In this document: one piece after another, positions 8,022-17,200 of the stretch
Position numbering within the stretch: the first letter of the stretch is position 1
Layout of the letters: every line of letters starts with the position of its first letter
Origin: Bradyrhizobium rifense
GTDB taxonomy: Bacteria > Pseudomonadota > Alphaproteobacteria > Rhizobiales > Xanthobacteraceae
Assembly (NCBI RefSeq): GCF_008123425.1
Contig: NZ_VSSS01000052.1
Span: forward strand, 1-64,000
Reading direction: 5' to 3'
DNA: 64,000 bases
Notes under the pieces: generated by a model
Told to the model about the DNA's origin: nothing
Databases searched by the model: none
Seen by the model: the letters and a program-made list of their open reading frames with translations, nothing else
Program-made: the position numbers and the translations under genes

Positions 8022-9618
8022 GCCTAGCCTCGCATCATTCTTCGTCACTCCGATCCGGATCACCATTCCGAAGGAGCTCACGAGCGAAGCCGAACTGCTG
8101 AAGTTCCTTTCCATATCGACAGCCGAACTCAAGAAGATCTGGTGGTTTCGCGGCCGGATGTATCAGAAATTCGAGATTTCGAAGGGCGAAGGAAAGAAGC
8201 GTGTCATAAGCGCGCCGGATCGTCGGCTGAAGATGCTGCAGACCAAGATCGCGTCCTCGCTCGCGCCGATATACAGACCAAGGAATCCCGTTCACGGCTT
8301 CGTGGACGGTCGTTCGGTCAAGACGAACGCTACGGCTCATCTCCGAAGCAAGTTCGTGATGAACTTGGATATCGAAAGCTTCTTTTCAGCCATTACGGAG
8401 GGACGTGTCGCCGGCCTGATGAGCGCGCTCGGCATCGACGGTCGAGTCGCTGAGATCCTGGCGCGGGTCTGCTGCAACGAAGGTGTTCTGCCGCAGGGCG
8501 CGCCCAGCAGCCCCATAATCTCCAACATGATCTGCTTCCGGATGGACAAGGAATTGCAGACGATCGCGAAGGAGAGCCGCTGCATCTACACCAGGTATGC
8601 CGACGATATCACGTTCTCCAGCTACCAGCCGTTGACGTTGATGTTCGAAGGACCTCCGCCGCCGGCCGGAAATTTCTCGCCCGATCTGCTCAAGGATGGG
8701 CTTCGCGGAGCATTCCGGTCCAACGGTTTCGCGATCAATCCGCAGAAGGTCCACTACGCCGACAAGTATTCGCGCCGAACGGTGACCGGCCTGAAGATCA
8801 ACGAACTCGTCAACGTCGACCGAAAATTCGTGCGAAACCTTCGCGCAGCGTTATTCGTCGCCGAAAAGCAGGGCGTTGCGGTCGCTCAGAAGATTCTCAA
8901 GGACAAGTACGGTCGCGAAGCGCCCCTCGCATCGCATCTTCGCGGAAGGCTATCCTGGGTAGGACATATCAAAGGACCTTCGGATCCGATCTTTCGCGGT
9001 CTGGCCTCGCGCTACAACAAGCTCTTCCCTTCCGAGAAACTCGAAATTCAGCCTACGTTTCTCGAGATCAGGGATCGCGCCGTGTGGGTGGTAGAGCATT
9101 GGGGGGACGACAATATCGAAGATAGCGCGCAGGGCACGGCGTTCTTTCTAAGGTCTGTGGGTCTTGTTACCGCGTGGCACAACGTCGCAAAGGCGGCGGA
9201 AATCGAAGTGTATCACCCAAGCAAGCCTTCCAATAAATTCAAGGCGAGCGTCTTCAAGTATGATGCTGATCGCGATTTGGCGATCTTGTCGCACGATATC
9301 CCTTCCACCGAATATTACGAGCTTGAGATATCGAAACGAATGTTCAAGATCGGCGACGCCATGATGGCGGTCGGATTTCCAGGCTTCGGTCCAGGTGACA
9401 AGATAAACGTCCGGCCTGGATCAATAAGCTCTTTGCCCACGAAGAGCGCGGTGCCGATGATTGAGGTGACACAAAAGCTTGCGCAAGGTATGTCCGGCGG
9501 CCCGCTGCTCGATGAGGACGGCTTGGTCGCCGGTGTCAACTACAAGGGAGGGCCGAGCGAGGCTAGGGATTTTGCCGTGCACGTCAGCGCCCTGGTCGAT
9601 TGGCTGAGCAAGTCGTAA
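8020..9618 (+). CDS. Retron reverse transcriptase fused to a trypsin-like protease
   Basis: The 532-residue protein carries an RT domain (~40-320) with KRVISAP, LDIESFF (catalytic Asp), LPQGAPSSPIISN and YADD at 193-196. Two retron hallmarks are present: NAxxH as NATAH (103-107) and VTG (255-257). From ~345 on it is a chymotrypsin-fold protease: GTAFFL, TAWHNV with His387, DRDLAIL with Asp419, and GMSGGPLL with Ser492, so the triad looks complete. GTG 8020 has AAGGGAG just upstream. Known retrons pair an RT-made RNA-DNA hybrid with a toxic effector; here the effector is probably the fused protease, held in check by the RNA-DNA product. No signal peptide is visible, so cytoplasmic action is expected. 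Confidence 0.85.
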   Translation: MPSLASFFVTPIRITIPKELTSEAELLKFLSISTAELKKIWWFRGRMYQKFEISKGEGKKRVISAPDRRLKMLQTKIASSLAPIYRPRNPVHGFVDGRSVKTNATAHLRSKFVMNLDIESFFSAITEGRVAGLMSALGIDGRVAEILARVCCNEGVLPQGAPSSPIISNMICFRMDKELQTIAKESRCIYTRYADDITFSSYQPLTLMFEGPPPPAGNFSPDLLKDGLRGAFRSNGFAINPQKVHYADKYSRRTVTGLKINELVNVDRKFVRNLRAALFVAEKQGVAVAQKILKDKYGREAPLASHLRGRLSWVGHIKGPSDPIFRGLASRYNKLFPSEKLEIQPTFLEIRDRAVWVVEHWGDDNIEDSAQGTAFFLRSVGLVTAWHNVAKAAEIEVYHPSKPSNKFKASVFKYDADRDLAILSHDIPSTEYYELEISKRMFKIGDAMMAVGFPGFGPGDKINVRPGSISSLPTKSAVPMIEVTQKLAQGMSGGPLLDEDGLVAGVNYKGGPSEARDFAVHVSALVDWLSKS

Positions 9619-9619
9619 G

Positions 9620-10417
9620 CTATGCTGCTCGCTGGCCATCTCGGACGTCTTGCAATCGATCGAACGCGTTGCGTATGGCAAGCGATAGATTGATTCTAAC
9701 GAGCGCGACCGCGGCCTCCCGGCCACTCAGATATTCCAGTTCGAGTCGCCGCATCTTGTCCCTGGATTTCGGGTCCATTTCAAAATCCATCGTAGGGACC
9801 TCGGAGTATATCGGAACGACGGTTGCTGAGTTGCCACGCCCGACGATTCGGTATTCCGGAGCGGCGGGCAGACCGTCTCCCGTAGCCGACGAGTGCGTCG
9901 CGACGCCGAGAGCATGGAAGCTGGTCAGCACATAGGTACGGTCGGCGATCTCGATGATGCAATCGCCGATGATGGGCACGGCGCGTCGATAGACCCCGGA
10001 CCTGTTTCTCAGGAGATGGTGGATCCAGAAGTCCCGTTCGATGGGAACATCGCGCGGTGTCTCGCCCCAAGGCGTCCCGCCGGCGGGATTCAAGGTCCTG
10101 CTGCGCACGAAGGTCATCAGGTTCGACGGAAGCCTTCCGCGGCTCGCGACATACGAATCCGTGAACGCGGCGGCCAAGCGGGCGGCCACGAGGAGTTCGA
10201 AGCCTGCCAATTGCAATGCTCCAATCAAGGCGGTCTGAGCCATCGCGTCGCCAAGATAAAGCCTGCTTCCAGATTGCCCGTCGGCACCGTTATCGAACGG
10301 TGGCGGTGCCAAGCCCTCGTCGCCGAGGAGACCGAAATTGCGCGGCGTCAGGTCGGCCGCAACAGCGATCTCCCGGGAGGTGAAGACGTCGTTAGCCAAG
10401 GTGCGAGGCCGCGCCAT
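9620..10417 (-). CDS. MerR-like HTH regulator of unknown role
   Basis: A 265-residue protein whose first ~90 residues look like a MerR-type winged helix (VFTSREIAVAADLTPRNFGL, SRLYLGDAMAQTALIGALQL). The rest shows no family I can name; it contains a beta-rich segment (IIGDCIIEIADRTYVLTSF). The gene converges on the RT gene with one base between the stops. Its own promoter region carries a 7-bp inverted repeat (10427-10458), suggesting autoregulation. It could control the neighbouring modules, but nothing in the sequence proves which. Confidence 0.55.
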   Translation of the reverse strand: MARPRTLANDVFTSREIAVAADLTPRNFGLLGDEGLAPPPFDNGADGQSGSRLYLGDAMAQTALIGALQLAGFELLVAARLAAAFTDSYVASRGRLPSNLMTFVRSRTLNPAGGTPWGETPRDVPIERDFWIHHLLRNRSGVYRRAVPIIGDCIIEIADRTYVLTSFHALGVATHSSATGDGLPAAPEYRIVGRGNSATVVPIYSEVPTMDFEMDPKSRDKMRRLELEYLSGREAAVALVRINLSLAIRNAFDRLQDVRDGQRAA

Positions 10418-10426
10418 AGAAACATC

Positions 10427-10458
10427 CAGTTACTGATAGTTTTAACTTACGGTAACTG
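10427..10458. promoter_or_regulatory. Inverted repeat, candidate operator of the MerR-like gene
   Basis: CAGTTAC (10427-10433) and GTAACTG (10452-10458) form a perfect inverted repeat with an 18-base AT-rich spacer, starting ten bases upstream of the ATG at 10417. Position and size suit a regulator binding its own promoter. Confidence 0.4.
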
Positions 10459-10649
10459 TGAATTTAGTCAAGCGGTGTCGGCTGCGCTCGATAGCATTAA
10501 GTTTTGTGGCCTGGATTCGTAAGTTGCCATCACGAGCAGAAGCATGAAAATTTAATTGTCATGTATCTTATTGAAATAGATAACTTATTACTTGATATAT
10601 GTCGGGTTTCTGCTTATATGGTTATCGGGTTTTGCAAGAGGAGGCCGGC

Positions 10650-11066
10650 ATGCCTCGCAAGCTGACCGTACGTCAGAAAATCGAACAACGGATTGCCCAC
10701 AAGAAGGGCGAAGACGCTTTTCTCCCGCGCGAGTTCAAGACGCTCGGCGGCGAGGATCAGGTGCTGCGCGCCCTTCGTTCGCTGGTCGCCGATGGCCAGC
10801 TCGTGCGTCTGGGTTACGGCGTTTATGGCCGAGCGACGCGATCACGCCTGAGCGGCAAGCCGATGCTTCACAGTGCCGAAGGCTTTTCCGGTGTCGCGCG
10901 CCAAGCGCTCGACAAGCTCGGCGTCAAATGGGAGGCAACCGTAGCGGAACGCGCCTACAATGAAGGCCGTTCGACACAGGTTCCAGTCAACCCGGTTGTC
11001 CGCGTCAAGGGACGCTTCTCCCGGCATCTGCGGTACCGCGACGCGGAGCTTGTGCTTGAGCGCTAA
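10650..11066 (+). CDS. AbiEi-like antitoxin (DUF6088-type)
   Basis: A 138-residue protein from ATG 10650, preceded by GAGGAGG. The N-terminal winged helix (KLTVRQKIEQRIAHKKGE, FLPREFKTLGGEDQVLRALR, LVRLGYGVYGRA) is typical of AbiEi/DUF6088 antitoxins, which repress their own operon and neutralise the AbiEii nucleotidyltransferase. The frame is open to 10599, but the upstream part lacks family character. The end overlaps the following toxin gene by 11 bases. Classed as a type IV toxin-antitoxin component. Confidence 0.7.
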   Translation: MPRKLTVRQKIEQRIAHKKGEDAFLPREFKTLGGEDQVLRALRSLVADGQLVRLGYGVYGRATRSRLSGKPMLHSAEGFSGVARQALDKLGVKWEATVAERAYNEGRSTQVPVNPVVRVKGRFSRHLRYRDAELVLER

Positions 11067-11982
11067 GCCAACTCTCGAAGAGTTACTTGAAGTTCAGGAG
11101 CATTTCGGCCTACCAAGCCCGGCGCTCGTCGAGAAGGATTGGCATGTCGTTAAAGCTCTGGCAGCGGTCACGTCTGTCGATCCGGGCGAGTTTCGCCTCG
11201 TGTTCGGTGGCGGCACCGCGTTAAGCCGAGCCTATAAGCTCACCAAGCGAATGTCGGAAGACGTCGATCTCAAAATCGTTTGCAACACCAATCCGTCACG
11301 CGGTGCGCTTCGCAGGTTGCGCACAGATATTACCTATGCACTCCTTGCGGCGGGCTTTGAATTTGAGCCCGACGACGAGAGGTATCGGGTATCCATGTAC
11401 AAGGGCCACTACACCAAATACATGTTGCCCTACAAGGCGCTCGCCCAAGGCAAGGGCTTGCGCCCCGACGTGCAACTCGAGACGTCCGTGTGGCCACTTC
11501 GCCGTGATGCGGTCGATAAGCCCGTGATCTCCTTCGTGGAAGAGGCCTACGGACGCGCACCAGAGGTGCAGAGCATAGCCTGCTCCTCCGTTCTTGAGAC
11601 CGCGGCCGAAAAATTGGTCGCACTAACCTGGCGGGCCGGCTCGGAGCTGGCAGGTCTGCGCGAAGAGCGCGATCCGACGTTGGTGCGGCACATCTACGAC
11701 CTGCATATGACGCGCGACCAATATGATGTGGCGGAAACTGCTGCCCTGGCTCATGAGGTGATGAAGGCGGATGCCGAAACCCGCGGAGCCAGATTCCCTG
11801 CGTGGAAGAACGACCCGCTCGGCGAAACGCTGCGGGCCATCGAGGGCATCCCGAAGGACAAGGTGTTTGTGGACGGCTACTCAGACTTCCAACGCGACAT
11901 GGTCTATGGCGACAAACCGGATTTCACCACCGCAATGACCTCGCTGACGGCACTTGCCGATCAGCTTAAAAAGCTGAAGTGA
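11056..11982 (+). CDS. AbiEii-family nucleotidyltransferase toxin
   Basis: A ~308-residue protein with the nucleotidyltransferase signature FGGGTALSRAYKLTKR followed by SEDVDLKI (the G-G-T...D-x-D catalytic site), then a helical C-terminal domain. AbiEii toxins modify tRNA or other RNA acceptors with nucleotides and cause abortive infection when the antitoxin is lost. I placed the start at TTG 11056 (GGAG eight bases upstream, overlap with the antitoxin stop). The frame extends upstream to 10960, but that part is a shadow of the antitoxin. TTG 11050 is an alternative. Confidence 0.7.
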   Translation: MSAKPTLEELLEVQEHFGLPSPALVEKDWHVVKALAAVTSVDPGEFRLVFGGGTALSRAYKLTKRMSEDVDLKIVCNTNPSRGALRRLRTDITYALLAAGFEFEPDDERYRVSMYKGHYTKYMLPYKALAQGKGLRPDVQLETSVWPLRRDAVDKPVISFVEEAYGRAPEVQSIACSSVLETAAEKLVALTWRAGSELAGLREERDPTLVRHIYDLHMTRDQYDVAETAALAHEVMKADAETRGARFPAWKNDPLGETLRAIEGIPKDKVFVDGYSDFQRDMVYGDKPDFTTAMTSLTALADQLKKLK

Positions 11983-11988
11983 GCTGTC

Positions 11989-12810
11989 GTGGGTACCGTG
12001 CCGTTTACCCGTCCTACCATCATTGCGGCCGTTAGCTTTCTAAGCGACCGTCTCGGTCAGGCCTCGTTCAATCACATGGTGCTCCGGCTCCGGCTCGGGC
12101 TCGAAAGCGATATTCCTTCGGAAACGACGATCAGTGTTGCGAAAAAGGCCGATCGATTGGGTCGCATCGCCGTGCAGCGCACGGACGAACGAGTCGAAAC
12201 GCTTGAAGGTACCTTAGGCTTGGCCGAGGCGGTCATCCGAGAGGCTGTTCAGTTGATGCGCCGCGAGCCGAACGCAGAATCCGAGATCGCATTTGGCCGG
12301 GGATTGGCGCGCGACGGTTACACCGTCTCATTCGACGACGACGGTCGCCCGAATTTGCGTGCGGCATTGCCGGAAGAGCTCGGCTTGCCTGCCGTGGATG
12401 ACGAAGTGCACCAGCTGCTCAAACACTTCCGCTTCACTGAAGCGCTCGGTCACTTCGACCAGGGCATCGAGGCGCACGCGCGAGGCGATTGGGCGGCGGC
12501 AAATGCCCAGTTTCGTACGTTCCTTGAGGGGCTTTTCGACGCCATCGCCAGGCATTGCGAGGGCGACGCGAAGACCGCAAGCCTGACCTCCGAGAACCGC
12601 CGCCGCGTGCTCGCTGATATTGGCTTTCTATCGGAAACGCGCAACGAATGGACGCAAGACGGCAAGAACTATATCAACGGGCTGTTCAAGATGCTCCACA
12701 CGGAGGGTTCGCATCCGGGCCTGTCGGATGAGGACCACAGCACCTTTCGTCTTCACGTTGTGCTCGTAACGGCACGGACCTTTCTGCGCCGTCTGTTCTA
12801 TCAGAAGTGA
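11989..12810 (+). CDS. Third gene of the AbiE operon, possibly HEPN-like
   Basis: 273 residues, starting at GTG 11989 only six bases after the AbiEii stop, so co-transcribed. The family is not certain. The last third is helical with AIARHCEGD, an ENRRRVLADIGFLSETRNEW stretch, GLFKMLHTEGSHPG, and a helical tail (TFRLHVVLVTARTFLRRLF). This resembles HEPN/Abi C-terminal regions, but the canonical R-x4-6-H is not obvious (a candidate is R-N-E-W...H further on). It may add an RNase or regulatory arm to the toxin-antitoxin pair. Confidence 0.55.
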   Translation: MGTVPFTRPTIIAAVSFLSDRLGQASFNHMVLRLRLGLESDIPSETTISVAKKADRLGRIAVQRTDERVETLEGTLGLAEAVIREAVQLMRREPNAESEIAFGRGLARDGYTVSFDDDGRPNLRAALPEELGLPAVDDEVHQLLKHFRFTEALGHFDQGIEAHARGDWAAANAQFRTFLEGLFDAIARHCEGDAKTASLTSENRRRVLADIGFLSETRNEWTQDGKNYINGLFKMLHTEGSHPGLSDEDHSTFRLHVVLVTARTFLRRLFYQK

Positions 12811-12866
12811 AGCGTACTGTGCTCGGCTACGGCCCGATCAGAAGCGCACGCTTCGCTTCTCTATCT

Positions 12867-14060
12867 CTAGATCGGGCCGCCCAACGAGCCCGGCGTGACC
12901 GCGATGAATCGACGGCCCGTTATTCGTTCAATCGCCAATCCAGGTACAACATGATCGAAAATGCTGACATAGTGTTCGATCAGGGCGCGGATGTGGTCGA
13001 GCTTGCCGTCCTCGATCTCATGCCACAGCAGCGGAAGGTAGCGCACGACGATGCTCAAGGCATAGAACGTCACCAGATGGATGATGATCGGATCCCGGAT
13101 ATCGCCCCAGAATGGAACGATCAGGCTTGTCCCGCTATAACCTGACTTGTACGTCTCAAGATGATCCCACCATATCCCCTTGTTGGGGTGAGTGAAGTCG
13201 CCAACGAAATAGGATTGCCCCGTTATTGCGTCTTCGACCGGTCGAATATTTCTGAGGGGCAGATCCAAGGCGTTCAGGGACTTAACTGTAAGCTTCTGCC
13301 CGTGCGGGAATAGACCGACGTAGGTTACGCATTCAGGGGTCGTGACGGGCACTTCAAACAGCAGTTCCCCGGTCTTCTTCAGGTGTTCTTGCCGTCGTTC
13401 GTCTTGTTCGATCATGTTTTGATCGGCGGAGCCAACATGAAACGAAAGCGGTGGCAAACCGAGCGTCTCGTCGATAAGCATTTGCAACTCCGGAACACGA
13501 CGCAATAAATCGGCGAGCGAAATGAGCCGACCTTTCGCATCATCCGATAGTTTGTCCCAACTCTCGGGACGCGCCTTCGACGCAAACGGCTTAAGGTCAA
13601 TGCCGCGAAATCGGCAATATTGATAGAAATGGCCGCGATCCCGACAAGCGATCATATAATTGTCCGGAAACGTTCCCGTCGGCGCCGCCATCGCCCAGAG
13701 GCCGTGTCCGCTCTCCGTATGGGCCTGGATTTCCGCCAGATCGGCGGTGGAGTGTGGGCTTGCAACCTGTTCGGCGATCGTGATCTGGAGGAGGGCGTAG
13801 TATCGCGTCAGCACCTTGGCATTGAGTGAACCCGGTTCGCTTTGCCAATAGCCAAGCGCACTGCGAATCGCAAAGGCGAGCTCCTGTCCCTTTTTTGCGA
13901 TGACATCGGCGGACAAAGTGGGGGCGCGCGCCGCAATTGTCCGCTCACATAAGGTCGGGCTCGTCAGGCGGCGAAGGCGCAGCCAGACCGCCTCACTCAC
14001 ATTCTCGGCCACCAGCTGCTCGGGATGAAGGACGTTTCCGTTTGTTTCCTGCTCTGACAT
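12867..14060 (-). CDS. YaaC-like protein
   Basis: 397 residues. The N-terminal half has the YaaC-type pattern (VWLRLRRLTSPTLCERTI, then SALGYWQSEPGSLNAKVLTR followed by YYALLQITIA), and the C-terminal half has FYALSIVVRYLP and GKLDHIRALIEHYVS. YaaC-like proteins have no firmly known activity and are frequent in phage-defence islands. It lies downstream of the CHAT protease on the same strand and may be in one operon with it. The ribosome site is not strong. Family assignment is from pattern memory. Confidence 0.55.
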   Translation of the reverse strand: MSEQETNGNVLHPEQLVAENVSEAVWLRLRRLTSPTLCERTIAARAPTLSADVIAKKGQELAFAIRSALGYWQSEPGSLNAKVLTRYYALLQITIAEQVASPHSTADLAEIQAHTESGHGLWAMAAPTGTFPDNYMIACRDRGHFYQYCRFRGIDLKPFASKARPESWDKLSDDAKGRLISLADLLRRVPELQMLIDETLGLPPLSFHVGSADQNMIEQDERRQEHLKKTGELLFEVPVTTPECVTYVGLFPHGQKLTVKSLNALDLPLRNIRPVEDAITGQSYFVGDFTHPNKGIWWDHLETYKSGYSGTSLIVPFWGDIRDPIIIHLVTFYALSIVVRYLPLLWHEIEDGKLDHIRALIEHYVSIFDHVVPGLAIERITGRRFIAVTPGSLGGPI

Positions 14061-14230
14061 GCCGATCCGCCGCCTCGCGCCGAGCCTGCTATCGACGACT
14101 CGCCAAATTCCTTTAATCCCCGCATAGCGACGTCTTTACGCCCAGGCACCTCGAACGGGATTAAAGCATGGCCCGCGATGCGGCTCGCCACAATAGCTGC
14201 AATGCGTTCACAGCCGAATTTTTCCACCAT
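13997..14230 (-). CDS. Possible small protein between the CHAT and YaaC-like genes
   Basis: A 77-codon frame from ATG 14230 (MVEKFGCERIAAIVASRIAG, then a VPGRKDVAMRGLKEFG segment) fills the gap between the two larger genes and overlaps the YaaC-like start by about 60 bases. The amino-acid composition looks real up to about residue 50 and then becomes doubtful where it overlaps. I recognise no family. Confidence 0.25.
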   Translation of the reverse strand: MVEKFGCERIAAIVASRIAGHALIPFEVPGRKDVAMRGLKEFGESSIAGSARGGGSACQSRKQTETSFIPSSWWPRM

Positions 14231-14253
14231 CTCGCAATGGCCGCGCAAGGCAT

Positions 14254-17200
14254 TCAGCTTGCGCGCCGCAGGCTCGCATTGCCGAAGATGGTCATCGCCA
14301 GCCCTCTGGCCGGATCCTGGGCAAATCTCTGATCGACGACCTTGTTTGCCGCAAAATTTGCTTCATTCAGAGGCTGGGCGGCTTGCCATTGTTCCAGAAA
14401 GGCGGGCAGCCAATGCGAGGGTACGCGTGCATCCAGTGGCCACGGAGATGCAATCACCGCCTGACAGCCGCGATCGAGGATCTGCCTGGCAAGACCGATT
14501 GTGGTGTTTGCAGCCGGATGCTTGTCACTCCGGCCGCCACTGCACACGAACAGAATAACCACATCCACGTTCCTCAGCGCGGCGGCCAAATCAGCAGCTG
14601 TGATCTTCAACATCCCTTCGTCGGACACGAGTTGGAAGTAGCGCCCCTCGGAATGAATGCTTCCGTGAGCCGCGATCACGGCCATCGTTGCTCCCTTGAA
14701 CGCAGCTGGCAGCTCTGGACCGTTGTCGACAATGAAGCCGTGGTCGTTGAAGGCAGGCTCCAAACGCTGCGCAATCATGCTGAGAGTTTGACTCTCCGAT
14801 TGGCTCGCAACCGTCGAGATCCAGGCGCAAAGCCGGCCATCGCCAATCGGTCCTCTTGCCCGCGCGGCGCGCAGCCAGGCAAGCGAGGGGGCGGCCGCGA
14901 TCGGTCGCGTGCGTCCGGCGAATTCATTGTCGACGTAAAAGAGATTCGGTGGAAAGAGTTGTACGCTGGCGTCCGCCACGACAATGACGGGCCCATCCGG
15001 CAACCAGCTTAATCTCAAATCGGCGGTTGTCGTATAAAACAGGTTCGCCGTGTTCTCATCGATCCCATACGCGTAAGGGTATTCGGAAGACCAACGGGCA
15101 AAGCGTTCCAGATTGAACACCTCGTCTGGCTCACGCACTGGCGTTTGCAGCTGACCGTCGACAGCCGCCACCCGCACCAGATGTCCGCTCGCGTCAAAAC
15201 CCACCTGGATGATACTCAAACCATCTTGCGAAATCGCACAGGCAATCCCTGCCGGCTCCTCAATCCGGTCCGGAGCTGGAGCGGGCACGGCCGCTTCGTC
15301 CCAGCCGGGCATGGCGACGCCATGATCAGCCAACAACTCCAGAGCAAATGAGGTTTCGATCGCATTCTGAGTATATTTGTCGTCGGTCAGCACCCGTCGC
15401 GAGATCGTCGCGATATTCTGCAAGTCGTAACCGATGTCCTCAGAATAGCGCGCTTTATCGCGCATCTTCAGAAGATCGAGCAGGTCCTTTGCCGACACTG
15501 CATCCGACGAAACGGTCTTGACCAGAAAGCCGGCGTTGCCATCCATTCTATGGCTTAGTTGTGCGAAGATATCGTCGGAGTCAGACGGAATGGCCATGCC
15601 GCGCGATCTGGCGGTAAGCAATAACTGTCCGAGCATGGCTGCAACCGGCTCGGGCAACTCGCGATATTTGAGAACATCCTTTCCGTTTTGCACGACATCG
15701 CCAAGGAGACGTTCAAACTCCGCAGCACTTTCCCCCTTTAATGACATTTCCCTCATACGGGTTTGAAGCTCGAGCGTATCCAGCCGATTGCGATGGCGCT
15801 CCGACAGGCCGAGTGTCTCAATGAATTCCCGCGCATTTGCGATGGCGATCCTGGCTTTGCTGAACAATCCGCAGTCCCGCAGGAGGCGTGCGAGCGCGAC
15901 CATCTCCTGCCAAATCTGTTCGGTATCGCTTTTATTGTCAGCCGCGAAGGTGCAGGCGAGCGCAACCAGGGCCTCCAGAAGGTTGCTGCCGCGATGATAT
16001 ACTTCAGCCATAGCAAACCAGCCCAGGCGCCGGCGCAGCGGGGTGGACGTGCTGTTCAAGAGAGCCTGTTCCGCCAAATCGCGCGCCAGCTGATTGAAAC
16101 CCGCACCCACCAGCCTCTCCGCGAGAAGCCGGATTAGCCGCAGGTCATAGTCTGGCGCCGAGCTATGCGGCGCGATCGAGGCCGCAAATGTAAGCCAGAA
16201 CTGAAGAGAGCTCGCATCCTCGCTTGTATTGAGCGGGCCGTAAGACAGAAATTGCGTGACTGCGCACAGAACGTCGTCTGCCGGTTCAGTGACGAGCTCC
16301 TTTGGAAGCACCGTCCGTCCAATCACAAGCGGTTCTTCTTTCTTAAGCCAGTCAAAGGCCGATTTAAGAAAGTCGCGCTGCTGTTCAAGCCATTCGAGAT
16401 CCGCTTTGCCGGGAACGATGGTCTCGGTAGCCTGTACCGGCTGGGAGGCAAGCTTCATCGCGACGGCTGCCATCAGCGCAAGCCCGGTGGTGCCCGAGAC
16501 CGAAGGCTCCACGAGCTTAACCAGACGTACCCTGAGTCTCTGGTTAGCGGGGTCGGCCGCCAGGCTGCCAACCAGGGCAATGATGACGATCAGAACGCGA
16601 TCGAATGGCAATACAAGTCTGTCGCCGCGACCGGAAAGCAGGAACACCTGTTCAAGTCCTTGCAATAGAAGGTCCTCCCACAAAGACAGCAAGGACGCCG
16701 TCTTTGGCATCGGCAGGGCAAACTCGAACGCATGAAATATCAGTTGCCGACGCAGCGCATCGCGCACGCATTCCAGCCGAAGCGCTTCGGTCAGCTCGAC
16801 ATCGCCTCTGCCGGTCGCGATCAGGGAGTGGTAGTCGGGAACTCCAGCAGTAGAAAGGTGCTGAGCGAGGCGCTTGTAAAAGTCCGCTCTTGCTTCAGCT
16901 CCGGACTCTTTTGCAAGCGATGCTGACACCCCGGCATAATCGCCGGCCTCGCGCAAAACCCGTCTTTTCCTTATCCGCAAACCGGGGCTATCCGCAAACA
17001 AGGCGGCCAAGCGGTCGGCGATCCGTTGCTCAAGCTCCGCGGCTCCCGCGTCATGTGCAATTCCAAGCGCGCTTTCAAATTCCTCAAGCCGGTTTAATTC
17101 GTCGATTGCTGGCGTGAGCAGCTCCGTGGCCAGCCTTGATGCATCAGCATCCTGCGCGACACGCGCGAGCTTCCCTCGTAGCGAGCCGCTGAGTTCGTGA

